A stretch of DNA of 64,000 bases from Labrys sp. WJW (GCF_001676615.1 NZ_LYXZ01000071.1:1-64000); one strand, 5' to 3'; positions 31,884-39,674 are shown, counted from the stretch's first letter. Made by a program: numbers and translations. Notes: generated by a model not told the origin, from the sequence alone.

Positions 31884-34800
31884 GGGTTAACATCTCCGAT
31901 GCGTTTGATACTACCCATCCCATAATGCCAATATTTAGTGTTGCCTGTCGCGGTTTCATAGATAACCAACCCTTCCAGTTCTGCCGCCGTAGCTGCACGA
32001 GCGATATCGACCATACACCAGCCACAAACATCGCGGCCATTGACGACCATATGAAGGAACCGCCCTTTGGTTTGACCAACATCAGCGAACTTCTGAATGA
32101 GGGCGACTTCACCGTGGGCGTCCGCCATCTTCTCATTAGGTGACGTTTCGTTGCCGGCGTCTTGTATCCGCTGGGTATCAGTTCGGATTGCATTGGCCGC
32201 GAGGGTGTCCTGATTGGGGTCATTATAATCGAATCGAGATTTCTGATTCATACTGAATTTAACAGTATTTCCGACAATGCCGGCTGTAGTAACCTCTGGG
32301 TGCGTTGGTTGTTTTCCAGTTGCGATCTGCTGCCGGCGTGTTTCGACAGTCCAATCGGCATAGCCTTGGATAATTGCGCCTCGGAGAAGACGATACCAGG
32401 GTGTTTTGTCCGTGACTGGCTTGGGGACCCGCCCTTTTTCTGGCCGATCGGTGGCGGTCGGCACTGTTCCACCCTGGGTTTCTCTCGCGATCAACTCCTT
32501 CAAGTCAGTCCTGGCAGCCTCAAGCGCGGCGGAGGCGTTAAGTCCAGCATTTCGATGGGCAGTATAGTCCGCCATATCGATGTGGTCGTCGGGATTAAGA
32601 GGGGGCGGAGGGTAGCTTTGGCCTTTTCGCTCCTTGTTAGCCATGGTCGGAGTGGGCGATCCGTCAGGATTCCTATCACGCGCCGTTGAACGATAGGTAT
32701 CCTTGGCAACCTTCAGCGCTGCCCTGGGACTTCCCGTAAGCATGTACATGCTGTCGTATTTGGCTTCATCATAGGGATCGTCCGGATCTTGAGGAGGACG
32801 AGATGGCGGAGGCGGTGCAGGCGGAAGCGAAGAATCGCCCTTGGTGGTGTTGGCTCCGCTTCCCCTGCTGCGATAGCTGATTATCGCCGCATTCAGCGCC
32901 TGTTGCCTGGTCATTCCCGCCTTACGGGCGGCATAGTACTCGCCGGGATCGAAAGGCTGATCGGGACTCGACGGTGGAAGGGGTTCGACGAGAGGTTCAG
33001 GGCCGTTTTCGCCTTCTTCGCCGGCAGTGGGTGAGTTCAGGTTCGGAGGCTGCGCGGGGGTGGGGAATATCCCGAAGGCGCCGAGAGGGGAGGCTCGCGG
33101 TTGCTCCGGCGGGAGCATTCCAATCCCGGCGAGAGCCGGATCTCCCTCGGGGAGGAACCAACGCGTTTCCCAGCCGGTCTGACGTCCTTCCTGTCCTTCC
33201 GGAGCCGGCCTGGCCTCGCCCGCTTGTTGGACCACCCGCATGGTGCGGGCAATCGCGTAGGCATAGGCCGGATTGCCGCTGGATGTGTACAGGCTGTCGT
33301 AGACTTGCTGGTCATAGCGGGCTGCGGCGGTCTGGGGAGGGCGAGGTATCGGGCCTGGCTGCCCGCCATCGAGGGATGGCCACACATCCGGTTCGCCGGA
33401 TGTCGGCGTCCGGCGCGCCATGACGATCCGCGCTGGCTCACCTGGTTTGGCGCCCGGCGAGAGGATGAAGTCGAAGCCGCCGGTGGAGACCAGCTCATAG
33501 TCCAGGGGATGGCTAGCGGTCCGGCGCAGCGCATCGCTTGCCGCGATGTTGAACAGTTGGAGCCGGTTCGCCTGGATTTCATTGCGTTGGTCGACTGTCC
33601 TGTCGGCCCACTTATCCGCTCCGGCAAGCAGGATCTGCGTTGCCTCGGGCGGGACTCTCAAACCGCCAAAGGCCGGTAGCACGTAGGTTTTGGGAATAAT
33701 CGTGTCAGGATAGGGCTCGGAAACATCCCTGGCCTCGTTCATCGCCAGGAGGAGCGCTCCGGCGATGGCTGCGCTGCCGCCGGCAGCCATCTTTGCAAAA
33801 GCGCCGGCCTGCATGCGGAATGCGGAGGCTGCTGCCCCCCGTGGTGAGCGCTCGATGACTGGATGCGATGTAGGCTTGGGTTCTAGCGTTTCCGGTGTGC
33901 TGAAAATGCCCGGCCTGGTGGGTGCCTCGGGAGCGCCAACAATCGCCTTGCCGGCATTGTCGACCGTTGCGCCAGGGGGGGCAGGTATTGCTTTGCCGGT
34001 ATTGATGTTGACCGGCTTGCCCGGCCCCTGGGGGGTCTCGAAGGGCGGTTTGGCGGGGGTGGTGGTAGCGGGCTTTGGCGTATACCCTCCGCCATTGTCG
34101 TTGGCCGAGCCACCGCCCGGAGAAGCATCGGTGAGGGTCTTTGGCAGGATCTGCGCATAGAGCGTGGGGCCAGGCAGGCGGATGTCCTGCCCTGCCAGGG
34201 CGTGGGCATTGGCGAGGTCGCCGCCGTTGAGCGCCAGATTGCGCCGGACCAGCCGGTCGTAGAGCATGGCGGTGAGGGGATTGATGTCGCCGGGGCCGGC
34301 CGCCTGCAGCCGGGTGACCTCGCCCGTCATCGCGGGGGCGAGGTCTATGGCGGTATCGGCGCGAGCAGGGTGCCAGGCGGGATTGGTGCCTCTGGTATCC
34401 GCGTGCCCACGCAAGGCGAGCGGGCTCGTCGGCGCCGCCGATGCGGCCAGGTCGGTCGGCCGGCCGGGCTTTGCGTCGGAGGCCGGCTGAGGGGCCTGGC
34501 CATCGAAAGCGGTGGCTGGATCGCCGAAGGCCGCGAGGAGCAGGCGGGCGGCGTTGTCGTCGTCGCCCCTGCCATAGGCGGCGAGCGCCGGCGCGGCGAG
34601 GCGGGGCAGGCCGAGTCGCATGGCCTGGGCGAACAGGCCGGCCTGCTGGGCGGGATCGGCGGATGCGGTGATCAGGGCGCGGAAGGGAGCGATGCGTTCG
34701 GAGAGCGGCCTGGCGGTATCGCCGAAGCGCATCAGCGCCTTGTCGATCATCGCCTTGGGCAGCACGGCGCGGCCCTGGGCCGGCAGGTCCAGCCCGTCCA

Positions 34801-35974
34801 TGGCGGCGTTGGTGGCTGCTAGGGCCGCCCTCAGCCTGTCGGGCGAACTCTCCGCCTCGGTCCAGAGCTTGTCGATGGCGGGATAGACGGCCCTGACATA
34901 GGCGTTGGGGTTTTTGTTGCGCGCAGCCAGGTTGAGGGCGATGGCCTGCGCGGCTCGTGCATGGCGCTCCCGTCCCTCCACGAAATCGGCGCCGTTGCCA
35001 GTGAACTCGGACGCCTTGGGCCCGAGGCGGGCGAGCCAGGCGGTCTGCTCGGCCGGCGTCATCGCCTTGACGGTATCGACATCCGCACCCAGCTTGACGA
35101 TGCGCTGGAACTCGGCGTGGCGGCGCGGGCCGTCCTCGCGGCCATAGGCGGCGGTGAAGCGGGCCTCGTCCGGCAAGGTGCCGTCATAGCGGCCGATGCT
35201 GGTCAGCGCCGTCTCGGCGTCCCGCAGCATGGGGTCGAGCGTGCCACGGGCGAAGGCCTGATCCTGGTCCCGCCGCAGGAAGGCGTCGCCGATCAGCCGG
35301 CCGTGCTCCGCCTTGGGGATTGCGGCAAAGGCCGGGTCGCCGGGCACACCGCCGGCGGCGTCGTCCTGGCCGAGGGCGGCGGCGCCACCCTCCGGATCAT
35401 CGGCGAAGCGGGTGCGCCAGGCCGCGATGGCAAAGCCGCGCTCGGCATCCTGGCGGCGCTGGGCCTTCTGGACCGTCGTCTGCCCGGAGCTGTCGATCAG
35501 GCCGAAATAGGCCTGCCTGGCGGTTGCCAGCAGCGAGGGATCGCGGGACACGTCCCGTTCGTGGGCGGCAAAGGCGTTGTCGAGCTCCCCGGCCTCGTAG
35601 CGGGCACGGCCTTGCTGTTCCATCGCGGCCGCCTGGCCGAGCAGGGCGTCGCGGTCGGCGGCCAATCGTGCGGCAAAGGCGGGGTGATTGGCCGGCGAAA
35701 TCGCCGCCAGCAGCGCGTTGTCGCCCTTTTGCGTGCTCTGCATGATGCCGGCCGCAAAGCCGCTAGCGCCGGGCGGCATGGCGCTCGCAGCCTCGTCGAG
35801 CTCGACCTGGCGTTGCCGGCTGCGCTGGTTGAAGCGCTCCTCGTCGTCGAAGGCATTCTGGCTGGTGACCCTGGCCTGGTAGGCGGCGGCCTCGGGAGGG
35901 ACCTGGCTGGGGCCAGCGACGGGGAATTGCAGGCCCTGGCCACTCTCGGCGTCATAGTCTGGAAAACGGGGCAT
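31880..35974 (-). CDS. Giant virion/ejection protein C with deaminase-like C-terminal tip
   Basis: 1364 residues from the ATG at 35974 (MPRFPDYDAESGQ); the frame is open to 36073 through a hairpin. The N-terminal helical region resembles B (AFDDEERFNQRSRQRQ), but no peptidoglycan hydrolase domain was found. The shared core (AETALTSIGRYDGTLPDEAR, AMTPAEQTAWLARL, LWTEAESSPDRLRAALAATN) is followed by Pro-rich linkers, a weak hydrophobic stretch (AAIAGALLLAM) and repeated YD(S/E)xY motifs. The last part carries HGE (1287-1289) and CGWC (1317-1320) with exactly the spacing of A, plus the shared DTLAANAIR upstream. Predicted deaminase-fold toxin tip. Confidence 0.83.
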   Translation of the reverse strand: MPRFPDYDAESGQGLQFPVAGPSQVPPEAAAYQARVTSQNAFDDEERFNQRSRQRQVELDEAASAMPPGASGFAAGIMQSTQKGDNALLAAISPANHPAFAARLAADRDALLGQAAAMEQQGRARYEAGELDNAFAAHERDVSRDPSLLATARQAYFGLIDSSGQTTVQKAQRRQDAERGFAIAAWRTRFADDPEGGAAALGQDDAAGGVPGDPAFAAIPKAEHGRLIGDAFLRRDQDQAFARGTLDPMLRDAETALTSIGRYDGTLPDEARFTAAYGREDGPRRHAEFQRIVKLGADVDTVKAMTPAEQTAWLARLGPKASEFTGNGADFVEGRERHARAAQAIALNLAARNKNPNAYVRAVYPAIDKLWTEAESSPDRLRAALAATNAAMDGLDLPAQGRAVLPKAMIDKALMRFGDTARPLSERIAPFRALITASADPAQQAGLFAQAMRLGLPRLAAPALAAYGRGDDDNAARLLLAAFGDPATAFDGQAPQPASDAKPGRPTDLAASAAPTSPLALRGHADTRGTNPAWHPARADTAIDLAPAMTGEVTRLQAAGPGDINPLTAMLYDRLVRRNLALNGGDLANAHALAGQDIRLPGPTLYAQILPKTLTDASPGGGSANDNGGGYTPKPATTTPAKPPFETPQGPGKPVNINTGKAIPAPPGATVDNAGKAIVGAPEAPTRPGIFSTPETLEPKPTSHPVIERSPRGAAASAFRMQAGAFAKMAAGGSAAIAGALLLAMNEARDVSEPYPDTIIPKTYVLPAFGGLRVPPEATQILLAGADKWADRTVDQRNEIQANRLQLFNIAASDALRRTASHPLDYELVSTGGFDFILSPGAKPGEPARIVMARRTPTSGEPDVWPSLDGGQPGPIPRPPQTAAARYDQQVYDSLYTSSGNPAYAYAIARTMRVVQQAGEARPAPEGQEGRQTGWETRWFLPEGDPALAGIGMLPPEQPRASPLGAFGIFPTPAQPPNLNSPTAGEEGENGPEPLVEPLPPSSPDQPFDPGEYYAARKAGMTRQQALNAAIISYRSRGSGANTTKGDSSLPPAPPPPSRPPQDPDDPYDEAKYDSMYMLTGSPRAALKVAKDTYRSTARDRNPDGSPTPTMANKERKGQSYPPPPLNPDDHIDMADYTAHRNAGLNASAALEAARTDLKELIARETQGGTVPTATDRPEKGRVPKPVTDKTPWYRLLRGAIIQGYADWTVETRRQQIATGKQPTHPEVTTAGIVGNTVKFSMNQKSRFDYNDPNQDTLAANAIRTDTQRIQDAGNETSPNEKMADAHGEVALIQKFADVGQTKGRFLHMVVNGRDVCGWCMVDIARAATAAELEGLVIYETATGNTKYWHYGMGSIKRIGDVNP

Positions 35975-35989
35975 GGGAGTCCATCGGGC

Positions 35990-36018
35990 AAAAAAAATCC
36001 CCCGCCGGAGGCGGGGGG
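35990..36018 (-). terminator. Leader hairpin/terminator before gene C
   Basis: CCCCCGCC and GGCGGGGG (35999-36006, 36010-36017) with loop GGA, followed on the minus strand by TTTTTTTT. This is a strong terminator that ends 24 bases before the start of gene C. Confidence 0.82.
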
Positions 36019-36334
36019 AATGTTCAAGGATGAGGGATGGGGGCTTGCAGCTGCGCCCCCGAAACCATTGCATGCGCCGGAAGCGGAATGGGTCTCGCGA
36101 CAGGCTCGCATGTCGCCGTGATCGGCGTGCCGGGAGGGGGCCGTCAGCCTCCGGCGGGGCCGCGGGTCAGTGGGTCACAGTGTTGTGTTGCGGGATTGGG
36201 CGCGTCGGCTTCAGCGCAGCGGGATGTCGCGTGGTGTGCGCTCTGCCGTTGTGCGGAGACAAGCGAGACACCAATTTTTGTCATGCCCGGCAATGACACA
36301 GGCAGCCGCGAAGGCGTGCGCAGGGCACAAAAAA
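36019..36334. other. Leader region between P1 hairpin and gene C
   Basis: About 315 bases with no convincing ORF. It includes a host-type TGTCATGCCCGGCAATGACA motif (36279-36298). The region would be the untranslated leader of the P1 transcript. Confidence 0.4.
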
Positions 36335-36361
36335 AGCGCCCGAACCTTTCGGTCGGGCGCT
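36335..36361 (-). terminator. Hairpin just downstream of late promoter P1
   Basis: AGCGCCCGA and TCGGGCGCT form the stem with an inner CC-GAAA-GG loop; on the minus strand TTTTTTTGTG follows. It is the strongest of the three promoter-proximal hairpins and again begins about ten bases after the expected start point. Confidence 0.82.
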
Positions 36362-36376
36362 TTTTTTCAGAGTCTT

Positions 36377-36421
36377 AATTTGCCATATCGGCGGGATGGC
36401 GTCAACCTCATAGTCGGCAAA
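36377..36421 (-). promoter_or_regulatory. Late promoter P1
   Basis: Minus strand: TTGACG (36400-36405), 17-base spacer, CAAATT (36377-36382); TTTGCCGACTA (36411-36421) lies five bases upstream of the -35 and overlaps the last codons of the preceding gene. It would drive gene C, its immunity gene, the orphan module and the packaging genes. Confidence 0.8.
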
Positions 36422-36908
36422 GAATATTCAATCCGCAGCGCAAATCGCCGAGATCGACGTGCTGGTCCTGCAGGATACAGGTCTTGAGAGCCCTGAGATA
36501 GCGCTTGCCGTCGGGGGCGTCGTTGAGAGCGGTGAACATGTCCTCGTAGCGTCGGCGCGCCTTGGCGATTGCTTCGGCATCGCCAGCCTCCTCGCCATGA
36601 CCACCGCTGCCCAGCATCAGCATGTCGAGCGAGCGTGGGTTGGGCGAGGCAAAGCCCATGACCTTGGCGTAGCGGATGACGGCGACGCCGAAGCGGCAGC
36701 CCGCCTCATATTGCCGAGCATTGATTTCCTGCTGCAGGCTGAGGCGCCCGAACACCGAGCCGGCGAGCTGGCTGCGCGCGTCCCCGGGCCGGACGCCCAT
36801 ACGAATACGGTTCCTTGTGGCCGTGGCGGTGATTTCGGCGACGCTCTCGCGCTGGAGCCGGCCCGAAGGTTCGCGTTGGCGGATCTTCAAGAAGGGAGAG
36901 GGGCGCAT
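36408..36908 (-). CDS. Candidate late-gene regulator next to promoter P1
   Basis: 166 residues or so from the ATG at 36908 (MRPSPFLKIRQREPSGRLQR). It is basic at the start, with AGSVFGRLSLQQEINARQYE and AGCRFGVAVIRYAKVMGFAS in the middle and a charged end; no enzyme motif and no membrane segment. No family was recognised with confidence. It is the last gene of the leftward early operon and its stop codon lies within promoter P1, the same place that antiterminator gene Q holds next to the late promoter in lambdoid phages. Since each late promoter is followed by a hairpin, an antiterminator or late activator role is a reasonable inference. Confidence 0.6.
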   Translation of the reverse strand: MRPSPFLKIRQREPSGRLQRESVAEITATATRNRIRMGVRPGDARSQLAGSVFGRLSLQQEINARQYEAGCRFGVAVIRYAKVMGFASPNPRSLDMLMLGSGGHGEEAGDAEAIAKARRRYEDMFTALNDAPDGKRYLRALKTCILQDQHVDLGDLRCGLNILCRL

Positions 36909-37033
36909 CTCGGGCGGCCTCCTGGCTATGGAAGGAAAAGAGGGGTGGATGGAAGCACGGTTGGATGCCCAACCCGTGAAATTACCGAGCCGGCTTATGA
37001 TTGGGCGGGGTACTTTGAACCCGTTTCCAGGTT

Positions 37034-37438
37034 TTAGTGTTCGAGCTGACCGGCACACATCTCGGCGGGCGAACCGGTGGGAGAGAAGTCGAGGAAGCGC
37101 CAGCTATCGAGAGGCAGCGCCGTCTCTGGCCGCAGGGCGTAGCTTTCCCAGCGCTTGTCGAAGCCGTGTTCGCGCCGGATATCGTTGAGATGCTGCAGGG
37201 TGGCCCGGCGATGCGCTTGCGCCTGGCGATCCTGCTCGGCCGTTTCCTCGCTCTCGCCGCCTTCGACCTGATCCTGGGATGGGTCGAGCAGGGCCAGGAG
37301 GGCTGTTACGGCCCGATGGTTGCGGCCGAGGGCCTGGGCGATCTGGCGCAGATTGGCACCCTTGGCGCGCAGGGCACGTGCGGCTTCGAGCTGGTCCGCC
37401 GCGCGATAGTGCCGGGGCTTGGTGTTCGGCATCGCCAT
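37034..37438 (-). CDS. Small helix-turn-helix protein
   Basis: 134 residues from the ATG at 37438 (another ATG at 37432). The middle, AARALRAKGANLRQIAQALGRNHRAVTALL, is a clear helix-turn-helix of the kind seen in small phage and transposon regulators. A Glu/Gln-rich stretch (GGESEETAEQDRQAQAHRRA) and a Trp-containing tail follow. It is in the leftward operon behind O1 and upstream of the late-regulator candidate. A role in early regulation is inferred. Confidence 0.65.
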   Translation of the reverse strand: MAMPNTKPRHYRAADQLEAARALRAKGANLRQIAQALGRNHRAVTALLALLDPSQDQVEGGESEETAEQDRQAQAHRRATLQHLNDIRREHGFDKRWESYALRPETALPLDSWRFLDFSPTGSPAEMCAGQLEH

Positions 37439-37491
37439 GTCGATCTCCGATGAAAGGGTGTAGGAAGGAGAGGGGCCGGAAGGATGGGTGC

Positions 37492-37659
37492 TCATCGCAG
37501 CCAGGCGGTGATGAGGCTGACGCTCGCGGCCAGGAACCCGCCGGAGAGGGCGCACAAAGCGAGGGCGAGGAGGCGGGAGCCGCCGTCACGATCGGCTTCT
37601 GGCCGTGCGTCGGCTGTGATGTCGTGGCGGGCGATGCCCGGATCGTCGGGCTGCTGCAT
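37492..37659 (-). CDS. Small single-span membrane protein
   Basis: 55 residues from the ATG at 37659: an acidic N-terminal half (DDPGIARHDITADARPEADRD) and a hydrophobic C-terminal segment (LLALALCALSGGFLAASVSLI). It is the first ORF of the leftward operon. Its function is unknown; small membrane proteins at this place can be superinfection-exclusion proteins, but nothing in the sequence proves it. Confidence 0.5.
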   Translation of the reverse strand: MQQPDDPGIARHDITADARPEADRDGGSRLLALALCALSGGFLAASVSLITAWLR

Positions 37660-37862
37660 GAGACGGCCTCCTTTTCCTGTCGTCAGGCCATGGGCGGTCA
37701 CGGCACCGCGGGCTGCCTTCCGGATTGCCCGGGGGCTGCGCGGGGCGCGCAAAGCGTTTGCCTGATCTGTTTTTCCGCACGGCCCGCCGGGAGATGCCCG
37801 GCCCGAGATCATTGTCTTATGGCCTTGTAGATCCGGAACGGACCTGCAAGGGCTATAGTGTT

Positions 37863-37891
37863 AATGTACCCATTATGGGTTCATTAAGCAA
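37863..37891 (-). promoter_or_regulatory. Leftward early promoter with operator O1
   Basis: Minus strand: TTGCTT (37886-37891), 17-base spacer, TACATT (37863-37868). The operator TGTACCC-N5-GGGTTCA (37865-37883), with AATG/CATT extensions, covers the spacer and -10. Repressor bound here would shut off the leftward operon that leads to the late regulator. Confidence 0.75.
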
Positions 37892-37941
37892 GGGGTGTGT
37901 TCCCGAAATTAATGCTAGCCAAGGTTCGATTTTTGGAGCAT

Positions 37942-37960
37942 TGTTCCCAGATGGGGAACA
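37942..37960. promoter_or_regulatory. Operator O2 over the repressor start codon
   Basis: TGTTCCC-N5-GGGAACA is a perfect 7+7 inverted repeat; the repressor ATG (37951-37953) lies inside its spacer. It suggests that the repressor limits its own expression. A half-site TGTTCCC lies at 37898-37904. Confidence 0.75.
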
Positions 37961-38694
37961 ATTTGAAGATATTGCGCAACGCCAAGGGCCTGTCGCAACA
38001 AGCGCTGGCCGAGGCAATGGGTACAACCAGAACCCAGCTCGTGAAGCTGGAGCGGGGCGAGCGGCGCCTGTCGGACATATGGATCGTGCGGGCCGCCGCG
38101 GCGCTGAAGGTCGATCCCGGCGATCTGATGTCGAACCGCTTGCAGCTCACTTCCTTCGATCCCGACGAGCACCAGCCCGACGGCTTCTTCGAGCCGGAAG
38201 CGCCCGAGCCGCTCGATCCCGATGCGCCGCCGCGCATTCCCGGCAACGGCATCGTCGAGGTCGATGCCCGTGCCGGCATGGGCGGCGGCGGGCAGGTGGC
38301 GCATGCCTATTACCGCGACGGAGACAAGATCGAGACGCGGGATGCGGTGAAGCCCGATCCCTGGGTGTTCCCGCCCTGGTTCCTGCGCGGCATCGGCGCC
38401 AAGCCGGGGGAGTTGCTGATCATCGAGGCCAAGGGCGATTCCATGCGCCCGACCATCGCGCCGGGAACACCGCTGATCATCGACACCCGCCACCGGATCC
38501 CCTCGCCCGACGGCATCTATGCCATCCGCGACCGCTGGGGCGACATCCAGGCCAAGCGTATCGAAACCTCCAAGATCCTCGGCGACAACGCCATCCGGGT
38601 GATCAGCGACAATGGAGGCCATGTCCAGATCGCCCGCAGCGAGGACGAGTTGCAGATCGTCGGCAAGGTCGTCGCCGGCTGGCATTTTTTCTGA
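37951..38694 (+). CDS. CI-like phage repressor (HTH plus S24 self-cleavage domain)
   Basis: 247 residues from the ATG at 37951 (MGNNLKILRN). Residues 5-60 are an XRE-type helix-turn-helix (GLSQQALAEAMGTTRTQLVK). After an acidic Pro-rich linker comes a LexA/CI-type S24 domain: probable cleavage site Ala108-Gly109 (ARAGMGG), nucleophile Ser164 in GDSM and Lys202 in QAKRI. It would keep the prophage silent and cleave itself after DNA damage through RecA. Three operators of one consensus lie before, on and after the gene. It diverges from the leftward early operon. Confidence 0.9.
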   Translation: MGNNLKILRNAKGLSQQALAEAMGTTRTQLVKLERGERRLSDIWIVRAAAALKVDPGDLMSNRLQLTSFDPDEHQPDGFFEPEAPEPLDPDAPPRIPGNGIVEVDARAGMGGGGQVAHAYYRDGDKIETRDAVKPDPWVFPPWFLRGIGAKPGELLIIEAKGDSMRPTIAPGTPLIIDTRHRIPSPDGIYAIRDRWGDIQAKRIETSKILGDNAIRVISDNGGHVQIARSEDELQIVGKVVAGWHFF

Positions 38695-38711
38695 TTTGGT
38701 CTCGGCTTGGC

Positions 38712-38741
38712 TTGACAAAATGTACCCATATTGGGAACATT
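38712..38741 (+). promoter_or_regulatory. Rightward promoter with operator O3
   Basis: TTGACA (38712-38717) is followed by the operator TGTACCC-N5-GGGAACA (38721-38739); a -10-like sequence overlaps its right arm (GAACAT with a 17-base spacer is possible). It would put the small gene at 38787 under repressor control. Confidence 0.72.
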
Positions 38742-38786
38742 ATTTCCATAAGCTGCGGGGTTTGTCCGTGATGGGAGCTGTCAGCC

Positions 38787-39119
38787 ATGTCCGACTATAC
38801 CCTGGCCTTCGAGGAGCTTCATCTCGTCCAGATCGGCGGCCTGCTGGCGGGCCCCCTCGATGGTGCCGCTCACGTGTGCTTCGGTCTTTCCCGCACCGCA
38901 ATGCGCTTCGACAGCGTGAAGCTCAATGTCTGGAACCGGCAGGAGCGCAAGGCATCCTTCGCGACGCTGCGGGAGGGCGATCCCTGGTTTGACGAAATCT
39001 GCAATGCCCTCATCGTCGATGCCGTCTATGGTGCCCTGATCGCCGAAGCCGTGGAAGGGCACTGGGGCCAGAAGCCGAGTGCCTATGACCGCGCCCGTGA
39101 TTGTCGGGAGGCGGCGTGA
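38787..39119 (+). CDS. Repressor-controlled small protein, unknown
   Basis: 110 residues: MSDYTLAFEELHLVQIGGLL, a mixed alpha/beta protein with LSRTAMRFDSVKLNVWNRQE and WFDEICNALIVDAVYGALIA. It is the first and apparently only gene behind the O3 promoter, where phages usually place cro, anti-repressor or replication genes. It has no helix-turn-helix and no recognised family. It may mark the right end of the prophage. Confidence 0.6.
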   Translation: MSDYTLAFEELHLVQIGGLLAGPLDGAAHVCFGLSRTAMRFDSVKLNVWNRQERKASFATLREGDPWFDEICNALIVDAVYGALIAEAVEGHWGQKPSAYDRARDCREAA

Positions 39120-39256
39120 AGGAGAAGCCAATATGGTGAGGCGATTTCCAATTGAACCATCTATCGACTTTTCTGGAAAATGCTCCAGGCTCGGTTTTTC
39201 GTGTGAGGGGCGCAGTGCCAAACCCCTACGCCTGATCCTGAAGGGGCCGCGCTCAG

Positions 39257-39622
39257 ATGTATTGCTATCTGACCATTCGTCCGCCTTCTCTGGCTTGCGC
39301 ACCAGTGGATACGCGACGGCTGGTCGCATTCCTGCAAACCTTGCCGGATCTGCATCAAAAGCATCCGGTGTCGTTCGGCAATGCGCCCGGAAAGCCCTGG
39401 GTCGACGTGACCATCGTCAAGGCCACCGGCTCCGGCGGGTGGAGCAGCAACGGAACGTTCATTCCGTTGTTCGATCGCGTGGTGCTGGTTGGCACCGAAA
39501 GCCCGCCTAGCTATGGCTGGTATTCGGCCCTTGCCGCGCAGATCGCGGAATTTCTCGGTTGGGAGGCGATAGAAGATGGCGAGAACCGGCTGATTTATCC
39601 GAATAGAGACCATCCGGGGTGA
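39257..39622 (+). CDS. Hypothetical protein
   Basis: 121 residues: MYCYLTIRPPSLACAPVDTR, then a stretch with KATGSGGWSSNGTFIPLFDR and GWYSALAAQIAEFLGWEAIE. It looks like a small alpha/beta protein without signal or membrane segment. It sits at the junction between prophage and host genes, and its composition is like the host. No family recognised. A possible hairpin with GATACTG/CAGTATC arms (39631-39668) lies between it and the convergent YceH gene. Confidence 0.55.
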   Translation: MYCYLTIRPPSLACAPVDTRRLVAFLQTLPDLHQKHPVSFGNAPGKPWVDVTIVKATGSGGWSSNGTFIPLFDRVVLVGTESPPSYGWYSALAAQIAEFLGWEAIEDGENRLIYPNRDHPG

Positions 39623-39674
39623 GGCCTGCTGATACTGTCGTCCGGGTATCGCTGCCGGCGGCAGTATCCCCGAA

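Larger units (their letters stand above)
139..39119. mobile_element. Podovirus-type prophage (approximate limits)
   Basis: An almost complete set of podovirus virion genes lies on the minus strand: terminase, portal, scaffold, capsid, cement, adaptor, nozzle, tail fibre and lysis genes. A repressor with its operators is at the right end. The head genes resemble those of Bordetella phage BPP-1 (Bbp16, Bbp17 and Bbp19 families); the adaptor, nozzle and fibre are of T7 type. The limits are those of the first and last phage-like genes, because no att repeat, integrase or tRNA junction could be identified. The left end may lie outside the window. Confidence 0.85.
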
